Shown in pieces: positions 16,542 to 25,763 of a stretch of DNA of 64,000 nt. The notes beneath the pieces are model-generated. The model had not been told where the DNA came from. It saw only the letters and a list, made by a program, of their open reading frames with translations, and did not search any database. Position numbers and translations under genes: made by a program. How positions within the stretch are numbered: the stretch's first letter is position 1; each line of letters starts with the position of its first letter. The DNA lies in the NCBI GenBank assembly GCA_002070095.1, contig MWCR01000003.1, positions 54,590 through 118,589 on the forward strand, written 5' to 3'. This DNA comes from Parcubacteria group bacterium ADurb.Bin192 (GTDB lineage: Bacteria; Patescibacteriota; Patescibacteriia; 2-12-FULL-60-25).

Positions 16542-17942
16542 ATGCGCAATCCATTTGAACCAACGGCTGAATACGTTTCAAGCAAAGAAAAACTGGAAAA
16601 TCTACGACAAAAAGCGGTTGAGTTGGCCGCCAATATGGAAATAAACGAAATGGACCGGGTCAGATTAACGCGCGTCTTGCAATTGGTTGATAGATACGGC
16701 CCGGAATTAAATAAAGAATTTTCCAAAGAAGAAGCCGCCGAGGCCAAGTCTTGGTTGGATACGCTTAAAACCTGGTTAAGATTCAACCGTGTTAACCCGG
16801 ATGACCAAAAACAAAAAAAGCCCGTAGACCAAGGCCGGGCCTATTTAATAGCGGAAGAGACCGTGGCCACGCTTCGAGAATTAAGACATCTTGCCAGCAA
16901 GCTAAAAGAAGGGGTGCTAAATACCTCAATCGAAACACTCATGACGCAAGAGCGACCCGAGAAAATTATTGCACGCGAATCTTTTGATACCTCACTGACA
17001 CTCCAGTATGAAGAGCAGCACTGGGGCACCGAACGCGTCTGCTTAGACGGCATGCAGAACCATCTGCCTTCGGATAGCAAAGGAGAACAAGTTGGCTTAG
17101 GCTTTTCAGTGGACGGAAAATGGGTCAGTTTAGCCCAAGCGGCCAAACAAAAAGACAAAATCCAAGCCGTTAGATTCGTGGATGACGGTGTAGGTTTTGA
17201 TATGCAAAATTTAGCCTTGTTGTATTCGACCAAGGCCGATGAAGAAGAGTCACGAGGCCAATTCGGCGAAGGTATGAAAATGATTGCCGCCGCTTCTTTG
17301 CGCTTAGGCTTGGACATGGAATACGAATCCCAAAACTGGAGCGCGAAGCCCGTCAAGAAACTCGTAACATTAAACGATACACGTCACGGTGAAAATAAAC
17401 CTATTGAACAATTATCATTCGAAGCGGTTAGATACGAGGGAAAACCCATGTTTGGATCCCGCACCACCGTCTGGCATCCAACGCCGGAATTCTTGAATGA
17501 AGCCTTAAAACTGGAAGAAAAGGTCTTGGACTTACGCCCAGAGTATAAACCGCTTTACACGAGTGAAATTGGAGAAATCGTTAGCCGAGAAGCCGGTAAA
17601 ATGTATGCGAAAGGCATTTTTATTTATCAAGAACCCAAAGCCTTATTTTCTTACAATTTTAATGACGTAAAAACCAATCGGGATCGCAATCAGATTACGT
17701 CACACGATATTACGGAAAATGTGGCCAGAATATGGAGCGATGTATCCGACATACGCCTGATAAAAACCTTGTTAAAAAAAGTACAAGATAAAAATTCTAA
17801 CGATATTCTGGAGGACATCTATTTCAAACTGAAGTATCCGTCGGTCTGGCAACAAGCATTCACGGAAGCATTCGGCCCCGATGCGGTGCTTGATACGGGC
17901 TATGCCATCCCCAAGGGCGTTACGCTTCCAAAAAAAAGTTAA
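16542..17942 (+). CDS. GHKL (Hsp90/MORC-like) ATPase, first half of a probably split protein
   Basis: 466 residues from ATG 16542. An N-terminal helical part (1-125) leads to a GHKL/Bergerat ATPase domain: N-box CLDGMQNHLPSD, G1 box FVDDGVGFD and G2 box GQFGEGMKM, in the order and spacing of Hsp90, MutL and MORC. A later block with NRDRNQITSHDI, a helical segment and QQAFTEAFG is repeated in the next gene. The protein ends abruptly after an A8 tract (17930-17937). The continuing +1 frame reads VKLIAMPGYLKSALIEAG, which matches the next gene's own LKVITMPPRTAATLEAVG at the equivalent position, so the two genes look like one polypeptide interrupted by one extra A. I know no named system with this architecture. 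Confidence 0.8.
   Translation: MRNPFEPTAEYVSSKEKLENLRQKAVELAANMEINEMDRVRLTRVLQLVDRYGPELNKEFSKEEAAEAKSWLDTLKTWLRFNRVNPDDQKQKKPVDQGRAYLIAEETVATLRELRHLASKLKEGVLNTSIETLMTQERPEKIIARESFDTSLTLQYEEQHWGTERVCLDGMQNHLPSDSKGEQVGLGFSVDGKWVSLAQAAKQKDKIQAVRFVDDGVGFDMQNLALLYSTKADEEESRGQFGEGMKMIAAASLRLGLDMEYESQNWSAKPVKKLVTLNDTRHGENKPIEQLSFEAVRYEGKPMFGSRTTVWHPTPEFLNEALKLEEKVLDLRPEYKPLYTSEIGEIVSREAGKMYAKGIFIYQEPKALFSYNFNDVKTNRDRNQITSHDITENVARIWSDVSDIRLIKTLLKKVQDKNSNDILEDIYFKLKYPSVWQQAFTEAFGPDAVLDTGYAIPKGVTLPKKS
17930..17937 (+). other. A8 homopolymer at a frame break between the two GHKL modules
   Basis: CCA followed by seven further A and GTT joins the two frames: reading with eight A gives KKS-stop, and with seven A gives KKVKLIAMPGYL continuing into the second module. 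This fits a sequencing or assembly error, a phase-variable tract, or transcriptional slippage; the sequence alone does not decide. Confidence 0.7.
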
Positions 17943-17952
17943 ATTGATTGCC

Positions 17953-19560
17953 ATGCCCGGATATTTAAAAAGCGCGTTGATCGAAGCCGGAATCCCCTCC
18001 GAAAAAAGCACCGTACCGGATAAATATCAAGAGAGACTGCCCACATCTTTGACCCTAAAATACGGGGAACAGGGCTGGGATGAGCGACGAATCTTTTTGG
18101 ATGCCGTTCAAAACCATCTACCCTCAGATTCAGGAGGCAGTGCCTTCTACTTGCGTTTTCAAACAAAAGACGGCCAATGGCACGCCTACAACGAACTTAA
18201 AGATGTTCAAGACGATCAAATCAAAACCATAAAAATTTCAGATAACGGACGCGGGTATGATTATCAAAATTTACAATTTTTAAATTCATCCAAAGAAGAC
18301 TCGGATGCGTCCGGAAAATTCGGAGAAGGTATGAAGATGGTGGCCGCGGCCGCTTTGCGGGCAGACATCGCAGTGGAATACGGTTCGCGTAAATGGCGGG
18401 CCGTTCCGGCCATTGTCAAACACACGGTGGACGGACGCGAAATCAATCAGCTAGTGTTTGACGTAACACATTACGTCAATGAAGAACCCCCGATAGATGA
18501 TAAACACTACGGCCAATCACAAGAAGTAAGTACAACAACGTTTTCTAATTTGACACCTGAATTGATTCAACAATTTAGAGACGCGACAAAAAATGTAATC
18601 GGCGTCGATTCCAAACGTCCGGAAGCAAGCACGTCGGCAGGCGACATCATGCACTTAAATGGCGGAATGCTCTATGTAAGACGTCTGCTGATCCCGGGCG
18701 ACCACCGTCTCATGAACAGTTATCATTTACCCCATTTTGATATCAAATCTCGCGACCGAAGCCATATCGATCAAGATGATCTGGAACACGAAATAGCTAA
18801 AATCTTGTCCGAAGTCAAAGAGGCTCATATTATACGGACGTTATTGTTGCAAATTAAACTTAGTATGGAGTCAGGGGGTTCTAACCCGGTAGAATCTACC
18901 ATCGAGTATGCCCCACACAACAAAGAACTCTGGAAACAAGCCTTTCATGAAGCGTTTGGTGAAAACGCTTCGGTCATGAACGTAACACGATCGGGTGAAG
19001 TAAGCATGGGCCAAGCAAATCATGTGGGGCTCAAGGTGATTACCATGCCGCCCAGAACCGCGGCCACCTTGGAAGCTGTCGGCGTACCCACATATGAAAG
19101 TGAGTTAAAAGAGATTGTAGATAATATGCAAGAAGTTTCCATGGAAGATCTCACCGAAGAGGAACTGGAGATGATAGACCGCTTATCTTATATAGATCAA
19201 TTCATGCCCTATAATAGAGAAGCGGATTTATTTATTTTTAAAACCAAAGACGAAAATGAGAAAAGTGCTTTGGGTTTATGCAAACAAAAGGGAAAAGAAG
19301 AAAAAGAAGAAATTTGGATTCGACGCGACCAACTCGAGGCTTTTGAAAGGGCGGCCTTCGTCTATATGCACGAAAAAACACATCAGAATACGGGCGGAGC
19401 TCCGGATTCAAGTAGTGAATTTAGAGATTATCTGACACTTGTGGCCGCACGATTATCCATTGACCAGTTAAGCGGCATCAAAGTTTCATCAGCTGAAGGA
19501 TCAAGACATCTAGGTTTAAAAAAGGCCAAACCAAAAATGGGTATGATTCGTTTACCTTAA
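17953..19560 (+). CDS. Second GHKL ATPase module with C-terminal HExxH metallopeptidase-like domain
   Basis: 535 residues from ATG 17953 (MPGYLKSALIEAG); the frame is open further upstream, in phase with the preceding gene if one A is removed. The ATPase core repeats that of the neighbour: LDAVQNHLPSD, SDNGRGYD, GKFGEGMKM, then KSRDRSHIDQDDL and KQAFHEAFG. After residue ~390 a separate domain follows with YMHEKTHQNTGG (HExxH at 473-477) and a possible third zinc ligand Glu in SSSEFRDYL 13 residues on, as in gluzincin peptidases. The likely full product is GHKL-GHKL-peptidase, about 1005 residues. An ATP-gated clamp coupled to a protease would be a sensor-effector arrangement; this is inference. 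A strong terminator follows. Confidence 0.8.
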   Translation: MPGYLKSALIEAGIPSEKSTVPDKYQERLPTSLTLKYGEQGWDERRIFLDAVQNHLPSDSGGSAFYLRFQTKDGQWHAYNELKDVQDDQIKTIKISDNGRGYDYQNLQFLNSSKEDSDASGKFGEGMKMVAAAALRADIAVEYGSRKWRAVPAIVKHTVDGREINQLVFDVTHYVNEEPPIDDKHYGQSQEVSTTTFSNLTPELIQQFRDATKNVIGVDSKRPEASTSAGDIMHLNGGMLYVRRLLIPGDHRLMNSYHLPHFDIKSRDRSHIDQDDLEHEIAKILSEVKEAHIIRTLLLQIKLSMESGGSNPVESTIEYAPHNKELWKQAFHEAFGENASVMNVTRSGEVSMGQANHVGLKVITMPPRTAATLEAVGVPTYESELKEIVDNMQEVSMEDLTEEELEMIDRLSYIDQFMPYNREADLFIFKTKDENEKSALGLCKQKGKEEKEEIWIRRDQLEAFERAAFVYMHEKTHQNTGGAPDSSSEFRDYLTLVAARLSIDQLSGIKVSSAEGSRHLGLKKAKPKMGMIRLP

Positions 19561-19590
19561 ATACCAGACCAAGCCACGTTATTCAAACAC

Positions 19591-19614
19591 AATAACCGCC
19601 TTTAGGCGGTTATT
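19591..19614 (+). terminator. Rho-independent terminator
   Basis: AATAACCGCC and GGCGGTTATT pair around TTTA, 30 bases after the stop of the metallopeptidase gene, followed by a T/A-rich stretch. Confidence 0.8.
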
Positions 19615-19664
19615 TGATTATTACATTGGTTCCATGGCTTCAGCTCTATCAAGACCAGCACAAC

Positions 19665-19861
19665 AACTTCGCGAACATCATAGCTCCGTCAACTGTGGCG
19701 GAGCCACGGCGTTCGCGAACGCCACAACAGAGCCACGCAAAAGATATCGGTTTAAACAATTCTTAAATTCGACTATATCAACCCATATGAACCAGACCCA
19801 ACAACTTCGCAAACATCGCGGCTCCGTCAACTGTGGCGGAGCCACGGCGTTCGCGAACGCC
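19665..19861. repeat. REP-like double-hairpin repeat, copy A (two units), abutting tRNA-Ser
   Basis: Two ~59-base units (19665-19723 and 19803-19861) share a core with two hairpins: GGCTCCG...CGGAGCC and the perfect 16-bp palindrome GGCGTTCGCGAACGCC. The second unit ends one base before the encoded CCA of tRNA-Ser. A second composite, with about 80 similar bases between its units, is at 44611-44805 next to a tRNA 3'-end fragment. Open reading frames across this stretch are translations of the repeat, not genes. Confidence 0.85.
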
Positions 19862-19862
19862 G

Positions 19863-19952
<90 letters not shown>

Positions 19953-20065
19953 AGCATCTAACCAATTAAAAAATAAAAATGGAGAATGTTGGATTATTTT
20001 TTAATTCAAACGCAGTTTAGCCGATAGATAAGTTTTTGTCGAGTCCGGTCAATGACCAAAGCATG

Positions 20066-20096
20066 CAAAAAAACCCACCGCTTTTTAGACGGTGGG
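20066..20096 (-). terminator. Rho-independent terminator of the SurA-N-like gene
   Basis: On the minus strand CCCACCG and CGGTGGG form a stem followed by TTTTTTTG. It is placed 23 bases after the stop of the 20120-20860 gene. Confidence 0.85.
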
Positions 20097-20119
20097 CCTG
20101 ACACAAATTACACTCTGTT

Positions 20120-20860
20120 TTAGATCAAAACTTCAATCTGACCCTTGCCGGCCAGGTCTTTCACATGTTCTCCGATTTTTTGCTGTTGTTTTTGTTGAAT
20201 TATGAAAGCCTTGTATTGATCATGAATCTCCTCAAGCGCCGGCATATCCTTAACCACAGCCGCTTCTTTGTCGTAAAGCTCTTTCAATTCCTCTTCAGTG
20301 ACGGTTACAGAAGTCAAATCCAGCGTTTGTTGCAAGTACTTTTGTATGCCCAAATCCATGGTTATCATGACCAGCAAATCCTGTTCTGACATGCCTTGAG
20401 CAGTCAAAGCGGCTTGATACTTATCAGCATCTTCAAACTGACCTTTGACCGTTTCCAGTTGAGCTTTGATTTCTTCCTCGGTGGCCGCGGCTCCGGAAGC
20501 GGCGGTGGCCTGACGAATCAAGGCATTGGAGACCAAGGCATCCAAGGCTTGTAAACGCAGTTGTTTGCGATTTTCATCCGTTAAAGTGGCGGGATCCACC
20601 TGTTGACCGGCCAAAATCTGCGCTTCGGAAGATTGGAGATCGGTCTTTTTGATTTCTTCCCCATTGACCCGGGCTACCACATCCGGCAATTCAGCGGCCG
20701 GAGCATTGGCGGCCGGGGCGATGTTATTACCCGCTACGTTGACCAAATCAGGCAGGCTGTTGGCTTGAGAAGAATCCCCTCTGGTAAAATAAAATATTCC
20801 GCCGGCTGCGGCACCTACGATGGCGATAGCCGCCAAAATGATGATGATTTTTTGTTGCAT
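20120..20860 (-). CDS. SurA N-terminal-like membrane-anchored chaperone domain protein
   Basis: 246 residues. A membrane anchor (5-25, IIIILAAIAIVGAAAGGIFYF) is followed by an Ala/Pro-rich spacer and a helical domain with the SurA/PrsA N-terminal signature: VVARVNGEEIKKTDLQ, then QALDALVSNALIRQA and later VTEEELKELYD. The parvulin isomerase domain is absent, and the chain ends with the returning helix HVKDLAGKGQIEVLI. It would face the outside of the membrane and bind unfolded exported proteins; the catalytic prolyl isomerase step is missing. It stands alone with its own terminator. Assignment rests on the VNGEEI motif and overall helical plan. Confidence 0.8.
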   Translation of the reverse strand: MQQKIIIILAAIAIVGAAAGGIFYFTRGDSSQANSLPDLVNVAGNNIAPAANAPAAELPDVVARVNGEEIKKTDLQSSEAQILAGQQVDPATLTDENRKQLRLQALDALVSNALIRQATAASGAAATEEEIKAQLETVKGQFEDADKYQAALTAQGMSEQDLLVMITMDLGIQKYLQQTLDLTSVTVTEEELKELYDKEAAVVKDMPALEEIHDQYKAFIIQQKQQQKIGEHVKDLAGKGQIEVLI

Positions 20861-20923
20861 ATTAATATGGTTAAATTGATTGAATTATGAAACGAGCTTT
20901 GTTGCAAGTGCTCGATGAATAAA

Positions 20924-21271
20924 TTATAAATCACATATATCAGTCATTGAAGCACAAGTTACGGCCTCGGCCATGCAAGCGACTTTTTCAGTTTCCCAAC
21001 CGGCGCATTCTTCCATGCAAGATTCGCGACCCTGATCAAACACATATTCATCCGCATTAGGCACTAAATACAGACATTGTTTGACGTAATTCTCACAAGC
21101 CTCGACGCAACGATCTTCAACCGGCACAACTATGGCCGATTGTCCGGCCGGCATCTGCTCCGCCGCGCTCTGTTCAGACGGCTCGGAGGGCTCAACCGCC
21201 TTAGGAGCTCCACAGCCGACCAGGAAAATCGCCATAGTCAACAACGCTCCGCTTAAATAGATTTTATGCAT
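20924..21271 (-). CDS. Small Cys-rich lipoprotein
   Basis: 115 residues. A lipoprotein signal peptide with lipobox LVGC (Cys20) is followed by a Ser/Glu/Pro linker and a compact helical domain with eight Cys in a paired pattern (RCVEACENYVKQC, SCMEECAGWETEKVAC, CASMTDICDL), which probably forms four disulfides outside the membrane. A Shine-Dalgarno-like AAAGAGGT stands just before the ATG, unlike the leaderless genes nearby. Function unknown; the pattern resembles small disulfide-stapled helical hairpins. Confidence 0.75.
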   Translation of the reverse strand: MHKIYLSGALLTMAIFLVGCGAPKAVEPSEPSEQSAAEQMPAGQSAIVVPVEDRCVEACENYVKQCLYLVPNADEYVFDQGRESCMEECAGWETEKVACMAEAVTCASMTDICDL

Positions 21272-21365
21272 ACCTCTTTAAACTCAATTAACTTAATTTG
21301 ATACTTAGATTATCAGACCGGACACAATGCTACAAGCAAACCCGCAATAAAGACGGTGCATTTGT

Positions 21366-22298
21366 TCAAAAAACAACCAAAACATTGATTACAACAAACA
21401 AAAGATAGCACACCAACAGAGCCAGACCTTCTTTAAAGTCCAATTTATTGTCAGTATAATAGAACAGTGTAAACAAAGCTAAAATAATGACCAAAAAGGC
21501 GGACAGCACCCAAAAAGAAAAGCCTGTCATCACGACTATCGGGCTGATTAGAGCCAAAATTCCCAAAACCAAAATATTGGTAAAAGCAGAACTTAAAAGA
21601 TGGCTCAAAGAAAGTTCTGAAGTTTTTTTCCGCCAAGCGGTAAACGCAATGGTTATCTCGGGCAAATTGGTGCCTATGGAAAAAAACAACACACCGATAA
21701 TCATTTCATTAACCCTCCAATCTTTAAGCAGGTTTAAAGTTATCCCCACAATCCAATGAGATATGATCAAAACCCCCACCGTGCCTAAAAGCGCGAAAAA
21801 AACCGAGATTAATATTTTGTTTTTTTCAATTAACACCAGGCCGACCTTGTCCAGCGTGGGGTGGGTGCGATACAGATAATAAATAAGCCAGAAATAACAA
21901 GCTATCATTATCAAGCCGTCTATTTGCCCGTACTTCCCATCCAAACCCAAAAAAATAGGCGGTAAAATGATGGCCACCTGCGGCAATAACAGCTTCAGAT
22001 CGCCATTGGTGTCTATGGATCGATTTAAAATCAGGGCACAGCCCAAAACCAAGCCCAGCATCACGATTACTCCCCCTAAAATATTGCCCACGGACAAACC
22101 GGACACACCGCTTAAACCGGCGTTAATACCGACCGACAGCTCGGGCAAGGTGGTAATCACGCCCAGTAATATCCCAAAGGCGAACAAGCGTATTTTTAAT
22201 ACACCGGCCAAATATTTGATATTCTTGACTACAAATTCGGCGGACACGCCCAAAGCAAAAAACAGAACGAATAAAATGATTAAATTGACTATAAACAT
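21366..22298 (-). CDS. CaCA-family cation exchanger (Na+/Ca2+ antiporter type)
   Basis: 310 residues with about ten membrane helices in two inverted halves. Each half carries an alpha-repeat: GVITTLPELSVGINAG near 45-60 and FFSIGTNLPEITIAFTAW near 210-225, both with the conserved (T/N)-x-PE signature whose Glu binds the cation. The family exchanges Ca2+ (or K+) for Na+ or H+ across the cytoplasmic membrane. The Pro-Glu pairs are intact in both repeats, so transport activity is expected; which ions are exchanged cannot be told. It begins five bases after the stop of the large surface-protein gene on the same strand, so the two may be co-transcribed. Confidence 0.9.
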   Translation of the reverse strand: MFIVNLIILFVLFFALGVSAEFVVKNIKYLAGVLKIRLFAFGILLGVITTLPELSVGINAGLSGVSGLSVGNILGGVIVMLGLVLGCALILNRSIDTNGDLKLLLPQVAIILPPIFLGLDGKYGQIDGLIMIACYFWLIYYLYRTHPTLDKVGLVLIEKNKILISVFFALLGTVGVLIISHWIVGITLNLLKDWRVNEMIIGVLFFSIGTNLPEITIAFTAWRKKTSELSLSHLLSSAFTNILVLGILALISPIVVMTGFSFWVLSAFLVIILALFTLFYYTDNKLDFKEGLALLVCYLLFVVINVLVVF

Positions 22299-22303
22299 AA
22301 GCC

Positions 22304-25300
22304 CTACCGACTTAAATTGCCGATTTGAATCTTGGCCAAATCACTATTGGTGATACCCAAGCCCAAATACCTCATTATTTGATAAGCGGCCTGACCATCG
22401 GCCAAATATACGGCCCGGCAGGTGACAGGATCTACATACCAAGCTTCGCCGTTTTTCTGAACCTGCAATAATATCCGGCCTTTTAAACGGCTGGCCAAAG
22501 TATTAACTCCGCAAACAGAAGATGAATTTTTCAGCTCCGCGACCTGGGCCGCGGCCGGTATCTTGGCCAAATCCGCATTCGTAATACCCAAACTGAAGTG
22601 ACGCATAACGGCATAAGCCGCTTCTCCGTCGGCCAGATAATACCTTTTCGCGTCGCTGGTTCTGACATACCAAGCCTCTCCATGCTCCTCAACCTGTAAC
22701 AATATCCTGCCCAACAGTCTATCCGGAGCATGGCCCTGAATTTGACCATTTTGACTTTGATTGACCATGGCCCTGGTGTCATCTCCAAAATAACCCGCCG
22801 CCGGGCTGAGGCCCTTGGCAATTTGATATCTGATCAGCGCTTGCCGGGTAAAGGCTCCAAACTTATCGGTTTCTTGACCCGGAGAACCGGGACCGGTGGG
22901 CGTGATGATAAAACCGTTATTATTTAAAAACTTCTGCAGTTCCTTAACATCAGGATGAATCATGCCGGTTTCCAAGTTTCTGGTAAAAACAAACCGCCGG
23001 CTGTCCGGCCCGGTCTCTTGAGTTGTCAATTCTTCGGATCTGTCATTGATGGACAGGGCGCCGTCTCCGAACAATAAAGACTTGACTGTCAGTTCAGCTC
23101 GATTGATATACACTCCGACAAATTCAACCGACATATCCGGGATTCCATCTCCATCCAAATCAACTTTTACCGATTCATTTAGAGCCAAGCTTAAGACCTG
23201 CGGATTGGAAGCTACTTCGAACGTGACAATTTTACGCCATAAATCAAGCTCCACAATTTTAAGCGAATGAGCCTCGGGGCGTAAAAACCGGCTTCCCGGA
23301 GCCTCGAACAAAGCTTTAGATCTGATATGGGCCAGCAAATTCAGGCCGTCCCGGTTGATAGCGCCCACTTCTTTAACCGCGTCCATGGCCACGGTCACAT
23401 CCTGCTTGCCGGAACCAATGCCGGCCGGCGGATAAAACATACTCCCTCCTCCGGAAGAAGCCGCCACGGGCGTAAAATTGGCCGTCACGTTCAAATTCGA
23501 AGTGACGTTAAAATCGGTTCTGGGATTTTGGGTTGAACTGTCGCTCCAGTCCGTAAAAGCATAACCCGCGTCCGGTACCGCGGTCACAGCCGTGCCATCG
23601 GCGCCGTAATTGACGACCTGTGAAGTCAAACCGGTCAGCGAGCCGTTCGCTCCCGCGGTATAAGTTAATGTGTAAGTATTGACGGCAAATTCGGCCGTGA
23701 CCGAAATATTGGCCGTGACATGGCCGTCGATACGCGGATTATCCGTTACATTGTCAGACCACTTTACAAAGTGATGGCCCGTATCAGGCACGGCCGTAAC
23801 CGCCGTACTGCTGGCGCCGTAATTGACGACCTGTGAAGTCAAACCGGTCAGCGAGCCGTTGGGACCGGCCGCATAGTTAACATTATAAGTTTTAATCTTA
23901 ACCTCACCGGCCACCGCCAAGTCATCGCCGGTCAGCCGGCCGACCGCGAAAGTGCCGGGCGCGCCCGTAGCGCCCCAGGCGTATAAACGAAAAGTAACCG
24001 GATCGCCCGGCTGTATATCCTGCAAAGCCGGCAAGGCGGACATGTCCACGCGCGGCCTGACCGTGCCGTCATTTTCAGAAGTCAGATACGCAAACTGCGC
24101 GCCTAAATCGACTCCCGCGGTCGCGAAACCATCCAAACTATACTGCCACTGATAAGCATTGGGACCCGTGCCGCTGCGGCGCAGGTTAGCATCCAAAAAA
24201 CCCAAAAATATTTCATAACCCGGATCGCTCTCCACTTCAAATTGAAAATATTCCTGATCACTCACGGCATTGGCCTTATTACCTCCAACCACATAATCAT
24301 TAGCCGAAAAAGCATCCAGTAAAAAAGATGGATTGATACCGGCTCCGCGGGATAGTATCGAATTCTGAAGATTGGCATTCAGGGTAGTGGCGTTAAAAGT
24401 AACTTGATCGCCGTTTTCGCCGGCCGGATCAAAAGCCACGATAATATTGGGCGTAACCGTGCCCGTAAAAACCAAGTCATCGCCGGCCAAGCGTCCAAAA
24501 GCAAAAGTCCCGGCCGTGGTGGTGGCACCCCAAGCATATAACCTGTAAGTGACTTTTTTGACGTTTTGCAAGGCCGGTACGCCGGACAGATTGACCGAAG
24601 GCATGACCACGCCCGTGTCCGCGGTTCCATCATAAAAACCCTCGGCTCCCAGATCCACGCCGGCCGTGGCAAAATCATCCAAACTGTATTGCCATTGATA
24701 AGACACGGGGCCCGTACTGCTCCGGCGGGCATTAAAATGCAGATCATCAAAATTCAAACGATAAAAATCATCCGCCTCAAAAATCAATTCCACATAATCA
24801 TTATCAGCCAAAGCATTGGACTTGGCTCCATAAGCCGTATAATTGGTACTGGAAAAAGCGTTCAATAAAAATGACGGCAGAAGACCGGCGCCCCTGGTTA
24901 CCACCACGGGCTTTAAGTTGGTTTCCTGCGTGGTAGCTGTAGACGAGACCTGATTTCCATTTTCACCGGCGAATTCAAAAGTGGCTAATTTATTGGGCAA
25001 AACTTCGCCCACCAAAGCCAGGTCATCGCCGGCCAGGCGGCCGATAGCAAAAGTACCGGTACCGGCCGAGGCTCCCCAGGCATACAATCTGAATGTGACC
25101 TTGGTGCCGCTCGGAAGATTTTGCAAAGCCGGGACAGCCGATAAATCTATGGCCGGCATGGCCACGCCGTTGGTAGCCGTCCCCGTATACGATCCTTCAG
25201 CCCCCACATCAATACCGGCCGTGGCAAAATTATCCAAGCTGTATTGCCACTGAAAAGCATTGGGACCCGTGCCGCTGCGCCGGATAACATAATTCAAAGT

Positions 25301-25639
25301 GGTCAAAAACAATCTATGATTATTTTTCGGTTCAAGCGTTATTTGAAAAAATTCATTCTGGCTGACCGCGTCCGCCTTGGTACCGGCCGCCACATAGCCG
25401 GTGGCGGAAAAAGCATTAGCCAAGGCCGAAGGCGTAATGCCCGCGCCCCGGGAAATGACGACTGTTTGCAAATTGGCATCATTAGTGGTCGCGTTGAAAG
25501 TAACTTCCGTGCCCAACAAACCGGCCATTTCAAAACCCGCGATGGTGGCCGGAGCGGCTTGCGCGCTGACCGGATAAAAAAAAGAAGCGGCCGCGGCTGT
25601 CAACAAAAAAAGCGATTTAACCAACATTTGTTTGAGCAT
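22304..25639 (-). CDS. Large multidomain surface protein with peptidoglycan-binding domain
   Basis: 1111 residues. A signal peptide ends near SAQAA. Next come three tandem ~190-residue beta-rich repeats (each with an FxAxGRLxGDDL end, for example AIGRLAGDDLALVGEV), then two InlB/Flg_new-type repeats (GPNGSLTGLTSQVVNYGA and GANGSLTGLTSQVVNYGA). A domain around 750-875 with KVDLDGDGIPDMSVEF is shared with the 33849-37658 protein. A PG_binding_1 domain (HPDVKELQKFLNNNGF...) follows, and finally two ~55-residue repeats (RILLQVEEHGEAWYV, RILLQVQKNGEAWYV), each ending ITNxDLAKI. It is probably held to the cell wall through its C-terminal part and exposes the repeats outward, perhaps for attachment to a host cell; the attachment role is inferred. 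Confidence 0.85.
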   Translation of the reverse strand: MLKQMLVKSLFLLTAAAASFFYPVSAQAAPATIAGFEMAGLLGTEVTFNATTNDANLQTVVISRGAGITPSALANAFSATGYVAAGTKADAVSQNEFFQITLEPKNNHRLFLTTLNYVIRRSGTGPNAFQWQYSLDNFATAGIDVGAEGSYTGTATNGVAMPAIDLSAVPALQNLPSGTKVTFRLYAWGASAGTGTFAIGRLAGDDLALVGEVLPNKLATFEFAGENGNQVSSTATTQETNLKPVVVTRGAGLLPSFLLNAFSSTNYTAYGAKSNALADNDYVELIFEADDFYRLNFDDLHFNARRSSTGPVSYQWQYSLDDFATAGVDLGAEGFYDGTADTGVVMPSVNLSGVPALQNVKKVTYRLYAWGATTTAGTFAFGRLAGDDLVFTGTVTPNIIVAFDPAGENGDQVTFNATTLNANLQNSILSRGAGINPSFLLDAFSANDYVVGGNKANAVSDQEYFQFEVESDPGYEIFLGFLDANLRRSGTGPNAYQWQYSLDGFATAGVDLGAQFAYLTSENDGTVRPRVDMSALPALQDIQPGDPVTFRLYAWGATGAPGTFAVGRLTGDDLAVAGEVKIKTYNVNYAAGPNGSLTGLTSQVVNYGASSTAVTAVPDTGHHFVKWSDNVTDNPRIDGHVTANISVTAEFAVNTYTLTYTAGANGSLTGLTSQVVNYGADGTAVTAVPDAGYAFTDWSDSSTQNPRTDFNVTSNLNVTANFTPVAASSGGGSMFYPPAGIGSGKQDVTVAMDAVKEVGAINRDGLNLLAHIRSKALFEAPGSRFLRPEAHSLKIVELDLWRKIVTFEVASNPQVLSLALNESVKVDLDGDGIPDMSVEFVGVYINRAELTVKSLLFGDGALSINDRSEELTTQETGPDSRRFVFTRNLETGMIHPDVKELQKFLNNNGFIITPTGPGSPGQETDKFGAFTRQALIRYQIAKGLSPAAGYFGDDTRAMVNQSQNGQIQGHAPDRLLGRILLQVEEHGEAWYVRTSDAKRYYLADGEAAYAVMRHFSLGITNADLAKIPAAAQVAELKNSSSVCGVNTLASRLKGRILLQVQKNGEAWYVDPVTCRAVYLADGQAAYQIMRYLGLGITNSDLAKIQIGNLSR

Positions 25640-25649
25640 AATTCGCCAT

Positions 25650-25655
25650 ATTTTA
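25650..25655 (-). promoter_or_regulatory. Extended -10 (TGCTAAAAT) of the surface-protein gene
   Basis: On the minus strand TGCTAAAAT ends ten bases before the ATG at 25639; the leader would be two or three bases at most. Confidence 0.5.
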
Positions 25656-25763
25656 GCATGTTCGCGCCGGCCCGAATACTCGCCCAGACTTAAAAAATAA
25701 CTAGTTATGCACAGGTGATGTAATTATAATAAACCAACCCGATGCTTGTTCCGAAATCTGCCG

